A stretch of 64,000 nucleotides of DNA from Coriaria nepalensis (Eukaryota; Streptophyta; Magnoliopsida; Cucurbitales; Coriariaceae). The DNA lies in NCBI GenBank assembly GCA_027186245.1, contig CP114488.1, positions 8,909,501 through 8,973,500 of the forward strand. Reading direction: 5' to 3'. The notes under the pieces were generated by a model, which ran no database searches, had not been told where the DNA came from, and saw nothing but the letters and a program-made list of their open reading frames with translations. Below, one piece after another: positions 50,740 through 63,662 of the stretch. Each line of letters starts with the position of its first letter. Within the stretch, counting starts at the first letter, position 1. The translations under genes were made by a program, and so were the position numbers.

Positions 50740-52583
50740 ACTTGATACTGAACACATAAAAAGTATTATAGGAGGAAGCGCGCACTATATCACAAAGAAA
50801 GTGGTGTGGAAAAAAATAATAACATAAATATCACATAGGGAGTTTGTAAATGGTGACAAGATCTCCATTTGGAACACTATTTTTAACGGCTGAAAGAGCA
50901 AATCGAGTTTAGGCCCACAAAATCCAACTAAGGGCTTACATAATCTTAAAAAACCCACATGATGTTATCTAGTTATCTAGTTTACTAAAAAAAACTCCAG
51001 TTTCAACTGCTTATCCAAATGAAGCCTTAACGCAAGGGCAGGTACGATGATGCAGAAAATTTAGATCAACAAAAGTGGATAAAAATATTGCACATAGCGA
51101 TGTAGCTAAATACTTTGCAACTTCGACTTTGCAATGGACGAAAGACAAGTTGAATCTAAAAGCACTAGAGGCCACTTTTTGAAATATTGAATGATGTAGA
51201 CATTTGAAACCCACGATGAAGAAAAATTTGCAAGATCATTGAATACAATTAAATTTCCTAATTCCACTAAATAATAATGAATAAGTACATGAAGGAATAA
51301 TCTGTTAAATTTGAGGAAAAGTGAAGAAAATTTGGCCCAAAACAGAAAACTGAAAGTCATTACAAGAAATAAATTACTGAACCTCTTCTTTTCATATTTT
51401 CATTATTATTGCAAAACTGCTAAGAGAGTGACAATTCAAAGCTTCAGATCTTTTTTATCTCTTTGAAGTTGCAGACCAAACATGACATCATGGAGAAATA
51501 GAGGTAGCACAACTAATATAACAAAAGCAGATGAGCAACTATTACATAAAATCAGTAGAAAAAAAATATCAAATCATGCACTAAGGTTCGAAAACATAAA
51601 GCAAATATTCTTGTATCAAAGATCTAAGATCAGCCGATCAAATTCATCCAGATACAGACAACGATGCATACATTCTTACTCAAAGAAAGATCTGCACTGA
51701 AAATCTAACTAGGAAGTGAGACATAAACCAGATCAAATTCAACGAAGAGATCTCAGTAGTTCTTTACAGATCTGCACCAAAAAACAAAAACAAAAAAAAA
51801 GCAAAATTACGACGAAGAAAGAGGAGAGAGAAGATCATTTTACCGAAATAAGGGGAAAGAAAGAGTGATGCTTCGATCGAATCCGAGAGTGAAAGAAAAA
51901 CGGAGAAGACGAAACAGCTTCAAGATCGATCTCTGCAGTGTAAATATGTTAATAGTGACTTTCAGTTTTTAGATGGAAAGATAATTAATTCTCTTTTCTT
52001 TTTTCGGATAAAAGTTCCATTAGATTCATACACGTCGTCTATCTGCCGGCCAATCTGAAGCGGGCCCCACTTCATTAGATTAAACAACTCGTCCCCTCCT
52101 ATGTGATTAGGACCCCACTTAACCCCTTGGATCTGAGATTTTTTTTAATTAATATTAATAATAATCAAATTAACTATTTTTAAATAATTAAAATGTAATC
52201 AATTTTACTAAACTATCCATATTTTATTTCAATAATTTTTCGACTATAAATAATTCAGATTTTTAAATTTCATAGTAAATATAGGATTAATAAATTAATC
52301 CTATATCAGAAAAATGTTAAATTTCTGATGTTAAACTATCCGACGGCACGGGTTCACATTGTGTAGATGAGAAAAGATGTGGTAGGACCCACACACTAGA
52401 CTCTCCCTCAGGATATTAACCGTGTGATTCCAAAATCGTGTGGCATGAATATTTTTTGTCCAGTACATGCAAGAAAACCTCTATATGTACGCAAAAATCT
52501 TCTATCATACAACAAAAAATAGTAGGTATTGACTCTTGATAATCTCCAATTTGGTACAAAATCCAATTTTGAGCTGCATTAAC
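50740..52583. other. LEA_2 leader and promoter, then RAP gene 3' flank
   Basis: 50748-51843 is the likely leader intron of the LEA_2 gene, with its first exon at ~51844-51950 and its promoter beyond. From ~52000 to 52583 lies AT-rich DNA containing the 3' end of the RAP-domain gene only by proximity. No coding exon is recognised. Confidence 0.45.
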
Positions 52584-55054
52584 TTAACCCAGGTGATCTT
52601 TGAGGATTTCTCTTAGATAGTCAAGCTGCTCAAACCCTCCTTGCAATTCCTCCCACTACAAAAAGGACCGGGAAGTAAAATGTATTGAATTTCGTTAGTA
52701 TAGTTACCATACACGTTCTCCTTGGTAACAGTTTTCTTCCAAAGATCTTGACCAGGGCAGAATGTAAAGAACTAAGATTCAGCCATTTTTCTAAACATCT
52801 TTCTCGCATTATCGCTCGAGATATAGGATTAGCTAATTGGAGATATAGGATTAGCTAATTGACGGTCTAAGATTTGACCAACACTAGAAAACTGGAGTTT
52901 TGAGCATATAGCATTTTACATATTTGAATTCACTGATTGAAACAAAACTAAAGTTTTGCAAGCAAAATCAGGTTTCAAACATTGAGCTGAAACGGATCAT
53001 GTAAAGATTGGCTGTCTTTGAGGGAATACAAAAACAATATGAAAGTGAAAGATGGGAGAAGAGAATTCACCTCCTGATGAGATAATGATACAGTTTTCCA
53101 ACCGGCAGCAGTAATGTAACGGCGTTTTAATATAGTATGTCCCAAAGGCGTCCCTATAGAGAACAATCAAGTCAAATTGAGTCCAATACTTGAAGGAAAA
53201 TTTCCAAAGTAAAGATTAAGAAAACTAACATGTGTTCCTTGAGAAATGAGTTGGACCATCAATTTCCAAAGCAACCTTCTTATCGACCAAAACGGCATCA
53301 ATGGAGTACCCACCAACATTATACTCTCTTACCCAATCAAGTCCGGTGCTGACAAGAAGACGAGCCACTCCCTTCTGGAAAGATGAGGTTATTTTCTGAT
53401 TAAACCTCCTAGTTTTTCCAGCAAGAGAGATTTTCTCCTCCAGATTGGGGCTTACAGAGAATTCAAGATCTGGATATTCGACCTTCAAGCATTGGTTCAC
53501 AAGATAAAGCTGAGAAGCAAATGTTATATCCTGCCTATACTCCTCAGAAAGTTTCTGGTTTTCAAAATGGGTTATAAGAGTTTTCCACACGTGGGAAAAG
53601 AAAGTACGGTCCAACTGCCCAAAAACAGCATAAGACCAAGCAATATTTGCTAACTGGTCTCTACTGAATCTTAGCATTGGAGGATTTAAAACTTCATTTG
53701 AGTCAAGATGTTGTAGACTACCATTCAAGGTTTCTTTGCTTAGGAAGCAAGTAAATTGACTTGCATTGTGGAAGACATTATCTAGAGAGTCCAGTAAAGG
53801 GTCAATGGGCTCGTTTAAAGAAGCGAAAGCCCATAAAACCTGAGCAAGTTCCTGCTCTTGAAAAGTATGAGCTATTTCAGATGCCCTTTTAGCCAATTTG
53901 GAAAATAGATCAGAAGCAGAATGACGCATGGCAGCAAAAGCACCGGAAATATTAGCAACATTTTGAGAATTGAACTCGTTGACTTTGATCAAAGCCACCT
54001 CAGAAACCCTATCCATTTCAGACAAATAAAGAAGGTCACCTCCAATTTTGGACAGTGCCCAGGAGATATTGGATATACCTTGAGCAGAGCATTCTGGTAA
54101 GGCCGTCATGGCTATACTCACAAGCATGGACATTTCTCTTTGCCGAGCAAAAGCTAACCTACGTGATTCCACCATGGAGACTATTTCCATGTTTTTAGCT
54201 ATCCTATGAAGGGAAGTAGCAATGTTTAAGGGAGATAGAGGAGATGGGGTTAGGCCTTTTCCAACTGCCATAATTGTTTCTGAAGTAGCCTCTAACACTT
54301 GTTCCGCTGTCTGAGCTTCTATGATTTCTTTATTCAAACTGATTTCTTTTCTACGATCAGAAGGGCCAGAAAACTGAGACAGCTTGTGGACAAAATCTTC
54401 CATTGTCTTTTCCTCGTTTTCTTCAAACATCCCGTCTCCAAACGTGCTTACTGCTGTTCTTAAATTGTTGGGATCATTTTGCAGAGGTTGTAAATCCATC
54501 AGATCAAATTCATCCGAATCGTTATCTGAATCTTCATCTTTCTTAGTTTTCTCACTGGACTTTTTCTTGGTTCCTGATATTTTCTTCTTGTTCTTCTTGT
54601 TTTTACTCTTTACGGTGATCAGATCTTCCATTGTACTACTCCAGCCTCTAGCCTCGATCGATTTGAGAGCAGCCTTTCTTGCTTTCATACACCAATCCAT
54701 CCCGTCAGTATCTTCAAGGAGCTTGGACTGATTTTTTTGTTTCTTCCTCTTCTTTGGGGATTGAAAACCGAGAGGGTCAAGCTCCCCAAGGAACTCCATT
54801 TCCCAATCCATATTGTTGTTATCTTCTTCCTCTTTATCATCATCAGTATTATAATCAGAATCAACGCTTTTTGAGCTCAGAACATTATCTCTATCCACAT
54901 TTAAACAATTTTTTCTCAAAAGGCCTAGATTAAGTTTCTGAGTAGAGCTTCTGGTTCCTAATTTGACAATTGAAAGTGTCTGTAATGTTTGGGAATAGAA
55001 TATGGAGGGCTTGAAGCAACTTTGGTGAGAGAACTTGCTCAAGGAAACTTCCAT
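52584..55054 (-). CDS. RAP: RAP domain-containing protein, chloroplastic
   Basis: Plant RAP is a chloroplast RNA-binding octotricopeptide-repeat protein needed for 16S rRNA maturation and linked to basal defence. Exons 55054-53230, 53153-53071 and 52655-52584 join in phase into 659 residues (Arabidopsis RAP is ~670). The N-terminus is Ser-rich like a transit peptide, followed by acidic and Lys-rich low-complexity stretches (residues ~70-200). Helical repeats follow, with signatures such as [42 protein letters not shown] and [14 protein letters not shown]. The C-terminal RAP domain (~585-655) contains [37 protein letters not shown] and LDYLREIL. The residue at the first splice junction is Trp where I would expect Gly, so that join deserves a transcript check. 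Confidence 0.93.
52818..52861. repeat. 22 bp perfect tandem duplication in RAP intron 2
   Basis: GAGATATAGGATTAGCTAATTG occurs twice head to tail (52818-52839, 52840-52861) inside the last intron of the RAP gene. This is a small, recent slippage or duplication event. Confidence 0.9.
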
Positions 55055-56980
55055 ATTTTATATACTATCTAGTATTCTCAAGAAAATTGCAAAGAGCTGA
55101 ATCTATACACTACAAAAGTATCATATCCGGAACACCGAGTCTGCTTTCTAACCTTTCATATGCCATGATCATTCTTCTTCCCAAGATTTTTCCTGAAATA
55201 TATGCCATGAGGGAGAGTAGTTTATTTTAAAGATGTGAAGGACTCGGCATGATATAAACCGAAAAAATTTAAGTATCTAACAAGACCTCAGAATTACCAA
55301 AAACACAAATTCAATTACTTTAACTTAAGAGTTACAGAAATGTCATAAACAAATCAAAGTTTCTCAAATTTACACAATCTAATCCAAAATGAAACAAAAT
55401 AGCAAAACAAGAGACCAAACATGTCAGGAAAAAATAAGAGCACGAACTTTATAAATTTTCCAAAGCAACAAACAGTATCAGAAAATAGTAGAGGCCTCAA
55501 ATTATTCAGATAATCCATCAATTCAGAAAATGTTCTCAATAAACCATCAACAACAAGTAAACAGAAAGCAAACGACGATCTTCTCAGCATAAAATTTTCA
55601 GTAAAACAAAACAGAGAGAACTGGACAGAAAAGATTAGACTCGAGAAAATGGAGTCGATAGAGGGAGAGAGGGAGAGAGGGAGAGAGAGAGAGGAATGGT
55701 AACCTGAGGAGCTGTGGATATTCCGACTGGTTCCCGTCGGCGGTGAAGAGGCCGGAGGCGAGTACGATGTCGATGAAAAAGAAGGCGCCACTCAGGAGTA
55801 TCAATCAGCGTTTTATACCGCCCAGAGCTTAGCTCAACTTTTATTTCTCCTTGGTGCAATCGGATAATTAACTGATGATTGATGAATCATGAAGCCGACG
55901 TCGTTTCATAGTCCTCGTTTATTATTAGTCTAGGGTAAACTAGCTTTTAACCCCCAAAATTTTAATTACGTTTCTAAAACGTAATCACCCCAAAACTTTT
56001 TGAAGCAATTTTAACCCCTATTCTGTTAACTTGGGTGGATGATTAAAATGACCCGACCCGAACCGTTTTTGATGGATTGTGCTTGGAAAGCTTCTTGGGA
56101 TCATTGCTTTTCAGATTAACCTTTTTATTGAAGCTATTGCCCCTTAGTTTATTTAGAACATTTATAGGTTAGTTAAATTTTTAAAAAATATAAATAAATT
56201 TTATAAAGAAAGCTCTATATTAGATTAATTATTATTTTATGTCTTCCATTAATTATTTTATTAAAAAATAATAAATAATCCTCTCTCATTAGCTATTTTA
56301 TTAAAAAGGTAATAAATAATAAATATTATTATTATTATTATTTAATTAATTTAAAAAATCGAATAGAGAATTTAATATAAAATTTGTCCAAAAAATTATT
56401 AATTAAAGTGTCATGTTATCTAAAATTAAGTTAAATTTATAAAAAAAAACTAATGTAAATACTCTGATTACTATTTTTATTTGGGTTAAGTTATTACTTA
56501 ATGTTTGAAGTAATCTTAACTTATCTAACTTCTTATCTGTTTCGATTTAGTCCTAATGTTTAAATGCGCACTTTTTAATTGTTCATTAGTTTATGGTTCG
56601 AATAAATAATGAGAAACGTCTATGTATGACTTTAAATTCAAATCACTATGAAAATTCTGAAAAAAAAAAAAAAAGTTGAAACGTTTATCATTGCCTTTAA
56701 GTGAATTCTGAACTAATGGAAATTTTTAAACGAAGTAATGACAAAAACATGAATAGTTAGTGCAATAAAGCAGATAGATTATATAGATAATCATCCAACT
56801 AATCACAACCTACAATAAGAGACTTAGAAACATATACCCAACTACTTAGCAAAATACCAAAGTCCAAAATAAAATTCTAACTCAATCATATGATTAGAAT
56901 AAACACAAACTTTTCGTTTCTTCACGAAAGTATGTATTCAGCTCGGTCTTGTCGGATACATAAAGGAGGCTGCCAAGATT
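55055..56980. other. RAP gene leader, then intergenic DNA
   Basis: 55687-55860 may be a 5' leader exon of the RAP gene: on the minus strand CTCCTCAG|GTTACC looks like a donor and a GA-rich tract follows. Short open frames there show no conserved domain. From 55900 to 56980 the sequence is AT-rich and ends in the MAP kinase 3' flank. Confidence 0.45.
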
Positions 56981-58330
56981 TTACCTCTGACGTGTATCCG
57001 GTTGGTTGTGGGCACAAGCAGCTTCTGGATGGAAGTAGAGCATCTCTTGCCACATCATCGCTCTAATCGTACGCTCTCCCAAACTCTCATCTATATCAAG
57101 ACTAATCACTCCTGGAGCCGGAGGATTATCTCTTGGATCATAAAGTTCCGAAATATACGGATGTTCTAATGCCTCTGAAACTGAAATCCTCTTTGCCGGA
57201 TCAAACACGAGCATTCTTTGCAACAAGTCCAAGGCCAGAGGTTCAGCATTAGGATACAGACGAGAAAATGGTACCCCCATACAACGAGGAAATGATCTAA
57301 TGTAAGTTCTTGCCCTTGGATTATCAATAAACTCAGTATCTGCTTCTAGTCGAGTACCCAGAACTTCAAGGATCAGTTTTAATTGGTTAAGACAGTCTTT
57401 TCCTGGAAAGATTGGTTTCCGGCCGAGAATCTCTGCAAATATGCATCCAACAGACCAGACATCTATGGCAGTGTCGTAATTATCACAACATAGGAGAAGC
57501 TCTGGAGCTCTGTACCAACGTGTCACTACATATTCTGTCATGAATTGATCTTTCCTTCCGCCAGTTCTTGCTAGTCCAAAATCGCATATCTTCAAGTCGC
57601 AGTTTGCATTGACCAGGAGGTTTCCAGGTTTTAAGTCTCGGTGAAGAACGTTTGCTGAGTGAAGATATTTCAGCCCTCTAAGCAACTAAAACATGTAAAA
57701 GAGAACAAATGTTAGAAGGAGAAAATTGTTTACTGAAACATCCCAATTTATCAAAGCCTAGCAAAATCATGTTTACTTATCAGTATGCAACCAATATATA
57801 TAATAACATAAGGGAAATTTGCCGCTGAGATCAAGTGGATCAGAAGACATTCTATAATCCAAAACAACCTATTTAATGTTTCATTAACCCGAAAAAGACT
57901 TAAGTACCTGAAATAAAAAATACTTGCAATGATCATCAGAAAGAGGCTGGGTAGACTTAATGATGTGATGAAGATCAGTATCCATGAGCTCATAAACCAT
58001 GTAAACATCCTCGAAACTGGTCCTATGAGTAGGCATCATAACATCCTTCAAAGCTATCACATTCTCGTGCCGAATATGCCTAAGAAGCTTCAATTCACGC
58101 AGTGTTCTCAAAGCATCTGTTTGAGTCCCAAACACATCTTTGATCTTCTTGATTGCAACTTTCTCATCAGTCTCCTTGTTGATTGAAGAGCAAACGACAC
58201 CATACGATCCTTTGCCTATGGGTTTAATCGGCACGTACTTTGTATCAATTTCAAACAGAGTTTGCCACATTGAGTAACAATGCTTCTCTTTAATCCTAAA
58301 GCCGTCAGGTGGTTGAACTAACGTCGCCAT
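56981..58330 (-). CDS. Group C mitogen-activated protein kinase (MPK1/2/7/14 type)
   Basis: This is a MAP kinase at the end of a phospho-relay, activated by dual phosphorylation of Thr and Tyr. Exons 58330-57908 and 57685-56981 join in phase 0 into 375 residues, the usual size for group C. Visible motifs are the glycine loop GKGSYG, the VAIKK lysine, LRELKLLRH, catalytic [15 protein letters not shown], the activation-loop TEY in [17 protein letters not shown], and [17 protein letters not shown]. The N-terminus (MATLVQPP, then [21 protein letters not shown]) is typical of MPK1/2/7/14. The single intron after YFLFQ is at the classic group C position. Which member it is cannot be fixed by eye; some residues favour MPK7/14. 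Confidence 0.95.
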
Positions 58331-59932
58331 TTTGTCAAATTTCCCAAATATAAACCCTAATTAAAGAAAATTGCAGGAATCAAACTAGTTAAAGACGATT
58401 ACACAATAATAACAGAGTTTCAAGTTTCAGAATCGGATCCTTACTTGACGCTTCTTCTTCGTACTTTACGATTGGGAAAAGAAAGCCGAAAGAAAAAGGA
58501 AAGTTCCGCTTTAGAATATTTCCTGACGAAATTCAACTTTTACTTCTCCCTTCCCTCAGCGATTCATGATTCAAACAGTGAAGGGAACAGTAAATCCCTG
58601 GACCTATATAGGAAGCGAAGAAGCTCGAAACTCGAATTGAGACGATCGGATCGGATCAAGAACTGAGGGATGAAGATTCGACGTCTCGTCTTGATCACAG
58701 AGAGAGAGAGAGAGACGGAAAGAGTGCGGGAAAGCAACAAACTAGTTTACCCGTTTACGTCAACACGGCAGATTTTGGATACCTAAAATTGACGGCTAAT
58801 GGTTTATTTATATTAGGCTTTGCTTGTGAAGCAACGTTTCTTTTTCACTGTTGACAGTGTTACAATAAATGAAGTAAATTTGTGATATTTACGCCACTTC
58901 ATTTGAATTTATACTTTCCGTAAACCGTGGAGTCCAAACTCGGTACATAAATATCTTCTCCCTCTCTTGGAGCCAAAATTTAGGTACAATTCTTATTTGG
59001 AATATATTGCTATTTTTGTTTCTTTTGAGCGTAGATTTTATTCGGCTAAATTTTGGAATATATATATATATATATATTTTGCTATTTTTGTCATTGGATC
59101 TGATACCCTTCTCCAATTCTTGTCATTGTATAGATCACCGAGCGATTGATGTTGCACTTCTATTTTTATACGTATTTTGCAGAGAAAAATAAATTAAAAT
59201 AACTATTTATATATATATATATATATGTATATATATTAATTTCTTTATCTCTAAGTACTCTTTGTAGAACAGTTAAAAGGGTTTCATCAAGATTATGTAT
59301 TGTTTCTCACATTGAGGATGCAACCGTCTCCAACGACACTGTCGGTTATTGAAGCATCCGTTACAAGATTAGGTAGTAGATATCGGGATAAAGTATAGAT
59401 GGGACAATCTTGGTCATGAAAGCTACCCAAAAAATATACATTATTGTATTGTCAAATTTTGTCAATATTTCTTCATTACAAGATATACATGGGATTAGTC
59501 ATTCAAGCTAAGTAAAGCTTTTCTTTGAGAGCTTAAATTGTACATTGGATCTTACTTGTAGTTTTTGTTTTCTCTCTTTGTGTATTCCTCTGATGCTCTT
59601 CTAATTCTTGAATTTAAGTAAACAACGAAGTTTTAGTGCTTGAAAACAAGTTTAATTTCTCTTTCAATGGTAGTTAGTAGCATGCGTATCGGTCTAGTCT
59701 GTAATTTTATTTATTTTTTCACTTTGATGGAATTGTGTCCATCGCCGTGTATTACGAGAAACAGAGTTTCAGAGAACATAGAACCTATGATCTACTAATG
59801 CAAGAAGTTAGATGATGGCTTTGGTCTAAAATGAGTTAAGGGAAAGAAGTCAAAGCAGTGTAATGGATTAGGTGCTGCTCTCTTAAAGATGTTCACTAGT
59901 CATATTTGAAACTGAAGAAAATTGATATGCAG
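58331..59932. other. MAP kinase leader and promoter, then intergenic DNA
   Basis: The minus-strand leader of the MAP kinase probably extends to ~58700, possibly with a short leader intron whose donor lies near 58432. A GA microsatellite lies at 58698-58715. Further right are TA repeats (59059-59078, 59205-59226) and unremarkable AT-rich DNA. I see no PARG 5' exons here, although the pseudogene to the right would need them. Confidence 0.45.
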
Positions 59933-61115
59933 CTGATATGGAGACGGAATCATTGATATGGTTTGAGGAGGTCATTCCAGCAATGACACGTTTGCTTTTG
60001 CGATTGTATTCTTTGTTGGAGACACACTATCAAAATGCAGATGACATATCTGCTGATGGAAGAGGCATAGTCAAAACTGGTCTTCGTTTTTTAGCATCAC
60101 AAGAAGCAGGCATAGTGTTCCTCAGTCAGGTATTCAGTATTCCTGTTATTTGGTTATATCTATTTACAAGATATTTCCTCATTTCTCTGATAGTTTCATG
60201 TCATGATCCTTTTAATTTTCATGAATTGATAGGTGCGCTTCTTGCCTGTGCTTTCTTCTTTTTGTTTCCAGTCACTGATATAGGTGGAAAAAATCTTCAG
60301 ATCATCGACTTTGATGATTTGTTTGCGTATGTGATCTTTAGTTAGATATCTATATCTACATGTCATGATCGATGTGGGTTAAGTTTGTCTTTGAATGACT
60401 AGGTTACTTTGTTACGGAAACACTAATTTGTTTGCATTGAAGCTTACTATTTCAAGAACTAGATAAATAAATAAATATAATGGAGTCTTATGTTTATAAC
60501 ATGATTCTGTATGATCGCTATAGGTAAGATGCAATAGAACAAGATACAATGCATGATACATTATTTTAAAAGGATATGTTCAAATATGCCTGGAAGGGTT
60601 TGTCTCTTTCGAAAGAAAGGTGCTTCCTTGGGAACATTGCTCCACACGTATTTGTTATCCGAATAATGATTTTTGGAGCAATTTCGTCATTCCTCTCTGC
60701 CAAATTGAGGTACTAAACAAAGTACACAATATTGATAATCTTCAGTGCATGTCTTCATCATCTGTTCACTACATCGTCTTTCCTTGTTGTAGGTTATATT
60801 CGGGTCTCATAGATGATCAATCACGTGGTTCTCTTGAAGTTGATTTTGCTAACATGTATATTGGTGCGGGTGCTCTGCATTCTGGTTGTGTACAGGTCTA
60901 CTTCAAATGCCTTCGAAAATCATGAAGGGAGATCTGTAAATGAAATGTTAAAAAATTCTGAATGTCTCCACCATGAGGTTAGTATTGGTATTGCGACGGT
61001 TGGTGATCTATGGAGCATGTTAGTGGAGTACTCTTCCCAGAGATCAAAGAGAGAAACAAATGTTGGCTTCTTTGCTTGGCTCCTTCCATCTCTACTTGAT
61101 CCAAGACTTAAGTAG
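59933..61115 (+). pseudogene. Poly(ADP-ribose) glycohydrolase pseudogene, internally deleted
   Basis: PARG removes poly(ADP-ribose) chains from proteins. Decayed exon-like pieces lie in order: ~59933-60129 (WFEEVIPAMTRLLLRLYSLLE ... QEAGIVFLSQ), ~60213-60325 (ELIGALLACAFFFLFP ... FDDLFA), ~60580-60708 (GFVSFERKVLPWEH ... FWSNFVIPLC), ~60794-60896 (SGLIDDQSRGSLEVDFANMY ... GCVQ), and ~60897-61115 (a tail containing GDLWSMLVEYSSQRSKRETN ... FFAWLLPSLL). The N-terminal third is absent. The catalytic macro-domain segment after GCVQ, where the family has the two glutamates of the signature and several hundred residues, is missing. The tail is joined directly after it, and inside the tail IGIAT runs straight into VGDLW, another deletion. 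The acceptor before ELIGALL reads CAT instead of CAG. It cannot encode an active enzyme. Confidence 0.85.
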
Positions 61116-63314
61116 AGAGTTGGTAAATAGATATCCATGTTTGAGGCATTATGGTGCTGTCTACTCCCAGGAGTAAAAATATTCGAACCGTTAGAACACT
61201 TTTTTGGTATCAAGTGCTTATGATAGCTTTTTGGAGTGAGTATAAGTACTCTAGGAAAATAATTTACATTATTTAGAAGTGTCGACTCCTCCATAGTCTC
61301 TGAGTTGTAATCCTACCTTACATTCCACTTTTTAACCCCTCATACATAAAAAAAAACTATCACCAGCCCACTAGATTTTCTAACCTCAAAGTGGAGCTAC
61401 TAAGGACTAAAACCAGCTATGCACCAATCAATCAAATCTTTTTTTAGAACTAACAACTTTGTTTGAATGAGACACACATTAACAGCTGGCCCAAGAAGCA
61501 GTCCATGAATATTTGGAAAATGGTCATTTGTCATAATTGGCGATGACAATTGGTCAAAAACGTAAAGATGAGGCTGCTCATTATTTTTCAATTGTTTGTT
61601 TGATCCATAAGCATGATTAGTATCGATTAAAATATCATTAATCTTCTTTTTTTTTTTTTTTAAATAAAAATAAAAATATTTAAAAAATATTTTTTTTAAA
61701 ATGACGATTGATTGGGGTCTATCTGGTGTAAGAAAGAATTCCTACATGGAAATGACTCCTTCCTCGCATCTGATTGGTGATTGCACGTTTTGCTTCGTTG
61801 AATTTTGAAGAGGGATGTTACATGTTGTGTTTTTGGTCAACTGCTTGATGATAACCATCTTTTATTTGTTTTCTACTTTTTGGCTTCATTAAGATGTGAT
61901 TAAGATTCCAAAAAAAATCTCCGATTATTACAATAAGATTTGGATTAAAGTTAAACAAATTTTATATAAAATAAGATAAATTAACAATTATTTATTTAAT
62001 TAATAAATAATAATTATTTTATTTCATCCAAAATTTAGTTGACTTTAATCTATATATCATTACCCATAAATCTTTCTCCAGTTCATCTTGACATTTGTCC
62101 AATGGATAAGCTTGTCTTTTAGGAAGCGTCGAAGCATAAAAAGAAAGAGACACCTTTCCATGGGACTACATCTATATTTTCTATATACATATACATATAT
62201 GTATATAATAAGACTTTTTTGTCTTTATTATAATTTTTTGGAATCACTGTGGAAATGTGAAAAGAGAGAAATTTTAGTTGGATTCCATTTTAATTTTTCT
62301 CTCTACCTTACGTGTCATTTTCTTATTACTGCAAAACTATGTACTTAAACTTTATTATCATTAGGATTTTTATTATAAAATAAAAAATAAAAATTGTGAA
62401 AACAGGAATCATGTGCCAACTTGACATTGACCAGTACTTCGGTCAGAGACGTGCACTTGTGAAACGCTAGTCAAATTTGATCGATTACGGTAAAAGAACA
62501 GTCAATTTCCATACACAGATTGTGTCGATTGAGAAAACTCAACCAACACTTTTATTGGCAATTTTTATTAAAAGCTACAAACATAATTTGAAGACCAACC
62601 TCATCATTGTCATCGATACAGAACCGTTCACATGCTATTACAGTTTGGAGTTGGCTAAAAAATAAGGAGAAAGTATGAGAATAAAGAGAAAGTATGAGTG
62701 GTTTTCCATTTTTCTCTTTTATTTCGCGACATCTTTTGACTAGAAGTATTTTTTTGGGCCAAATGAGAGAAACTAAATTATGACACGAATCCATGAATCA
62801 TAAGCAGTGTTTCTTAATTCCATGTGTTTCAAGGAAGAAATAATCCATCTGACGATCGGAGGTGGACGGAGGAAAGTGGTTCAGAAACTGGAACTCAAAA
62901 CATGAGATTATATTTAAACATGAAAACAAATGGGAAACGGGAAAGCGATCTGAGACAGCGGGCAATGCTTCCTTTGCCACCCAGCCTCCACCCTCGGGTT
63001 GACTTATAGAGGGGCATGTTCCGATGACACAGGATGAGCAAAATGCAATGGGTTTAATTTGGCCTGTTTAAAATATAGGGTGGTCTAAGTGCCCTTACTA
63101 GTGCTACTCCTATGATACAAGAAATCAAGGATCATGTCCTTAATATCATTTCTAAAAGACAAGTAACAAAGGAAAGAAGAAGAAGAAGAGAATCGAAATG
63201 CTTGTTTGAATGATTTCAAATTTTCAAGCACTTACATCCCATGCAAAATTAGCAAAAAGACGAGCAGACAAACAAGCAAACAAACAAGCAAACAAAATCA
63301 CAATCTATGTTCTG
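61116..63314. other. Intergenic
   Basis: The region is AT-rich without supported genes. Short open frames (61400-61591, 62088-62348, 62552-62794) have no recognisable motif. The right end holds the 3' flank of the next minus-strand gene. Confidence 0.5.
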
Positions 63315-63662
63315 TCAAGCGCCTGTTAAACATGACAACATTCTATGCCTCCTAACTTTCATAACTTGCATCATCCTAGGAGGACTAGAATCACCACCAC
63401 CCAGATGCATCATATTTCCGGCCGGTTGTGAGAGCCCAATTTCATAGGCTCCGGCCGAATGAAACCGACGATGCCCAGGGCCGGGACTCACCTCCCTTGA
63501 AGATCTCGAATAGAAAGTTTGTTGATTCACGTTGTTGTGGTGGTGATCATAATAAAACTCTTCAATATTGTAATTAGCAGGTGAGGATGAGAGGCAACGA
63601 TATTGACTCCGGGATTTGTTTCTCTTCATCGCTCGAATAACCATTGGAATTAGGCCCTCCAT
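63315..63662 (-). CDS. Small conserved plant protein of unknown function
   Basis: This is a 115-residue single-exon frame starting MEGLIPMVIRAMKRNKSRSQY. I recognise this start (MEGLIPxV with a basic stretch and a Tyr) and the basic end (KVRRHRMLSCLTG) as a short plant family seen in many angiosperms, with a variable His/Ser-rich middle (YDHHHNN, GHRRFHSAGAYEI). No catalytic or membrane motif is visible; the composition is basic and probably disordered. I do not know its function. An upstream leader and promoter occupy 63663-64000. Confidence 0.72.
   Translation of the reverse strand: MEGLIPMVIRAMKRNKSRSQYRCLSSSPANYNIEEFYYDHHHNNVNQQTFYSRSSREVSPGPGHRRFHSAGAYEIGLSQPAGNMMHLGGGDSSPPRMMQVMKVRRHRMLSCLTGA

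Noticed and set aside
54384..54933. Plus-strand frames opposite the RAP gene
   Set aside because: They are antisense shadows of the Lys/Asp-rich part of the RAP coding exon.
55354..55859. Overlapping minus-strand frames upstream of the RAP gene
   Set aside because: Three frames over the same DNA, none with conserved motifs; the Ser/Leu-rich parts come from the GA-rich tract. It fits better as an untranslated leader exon and intron.
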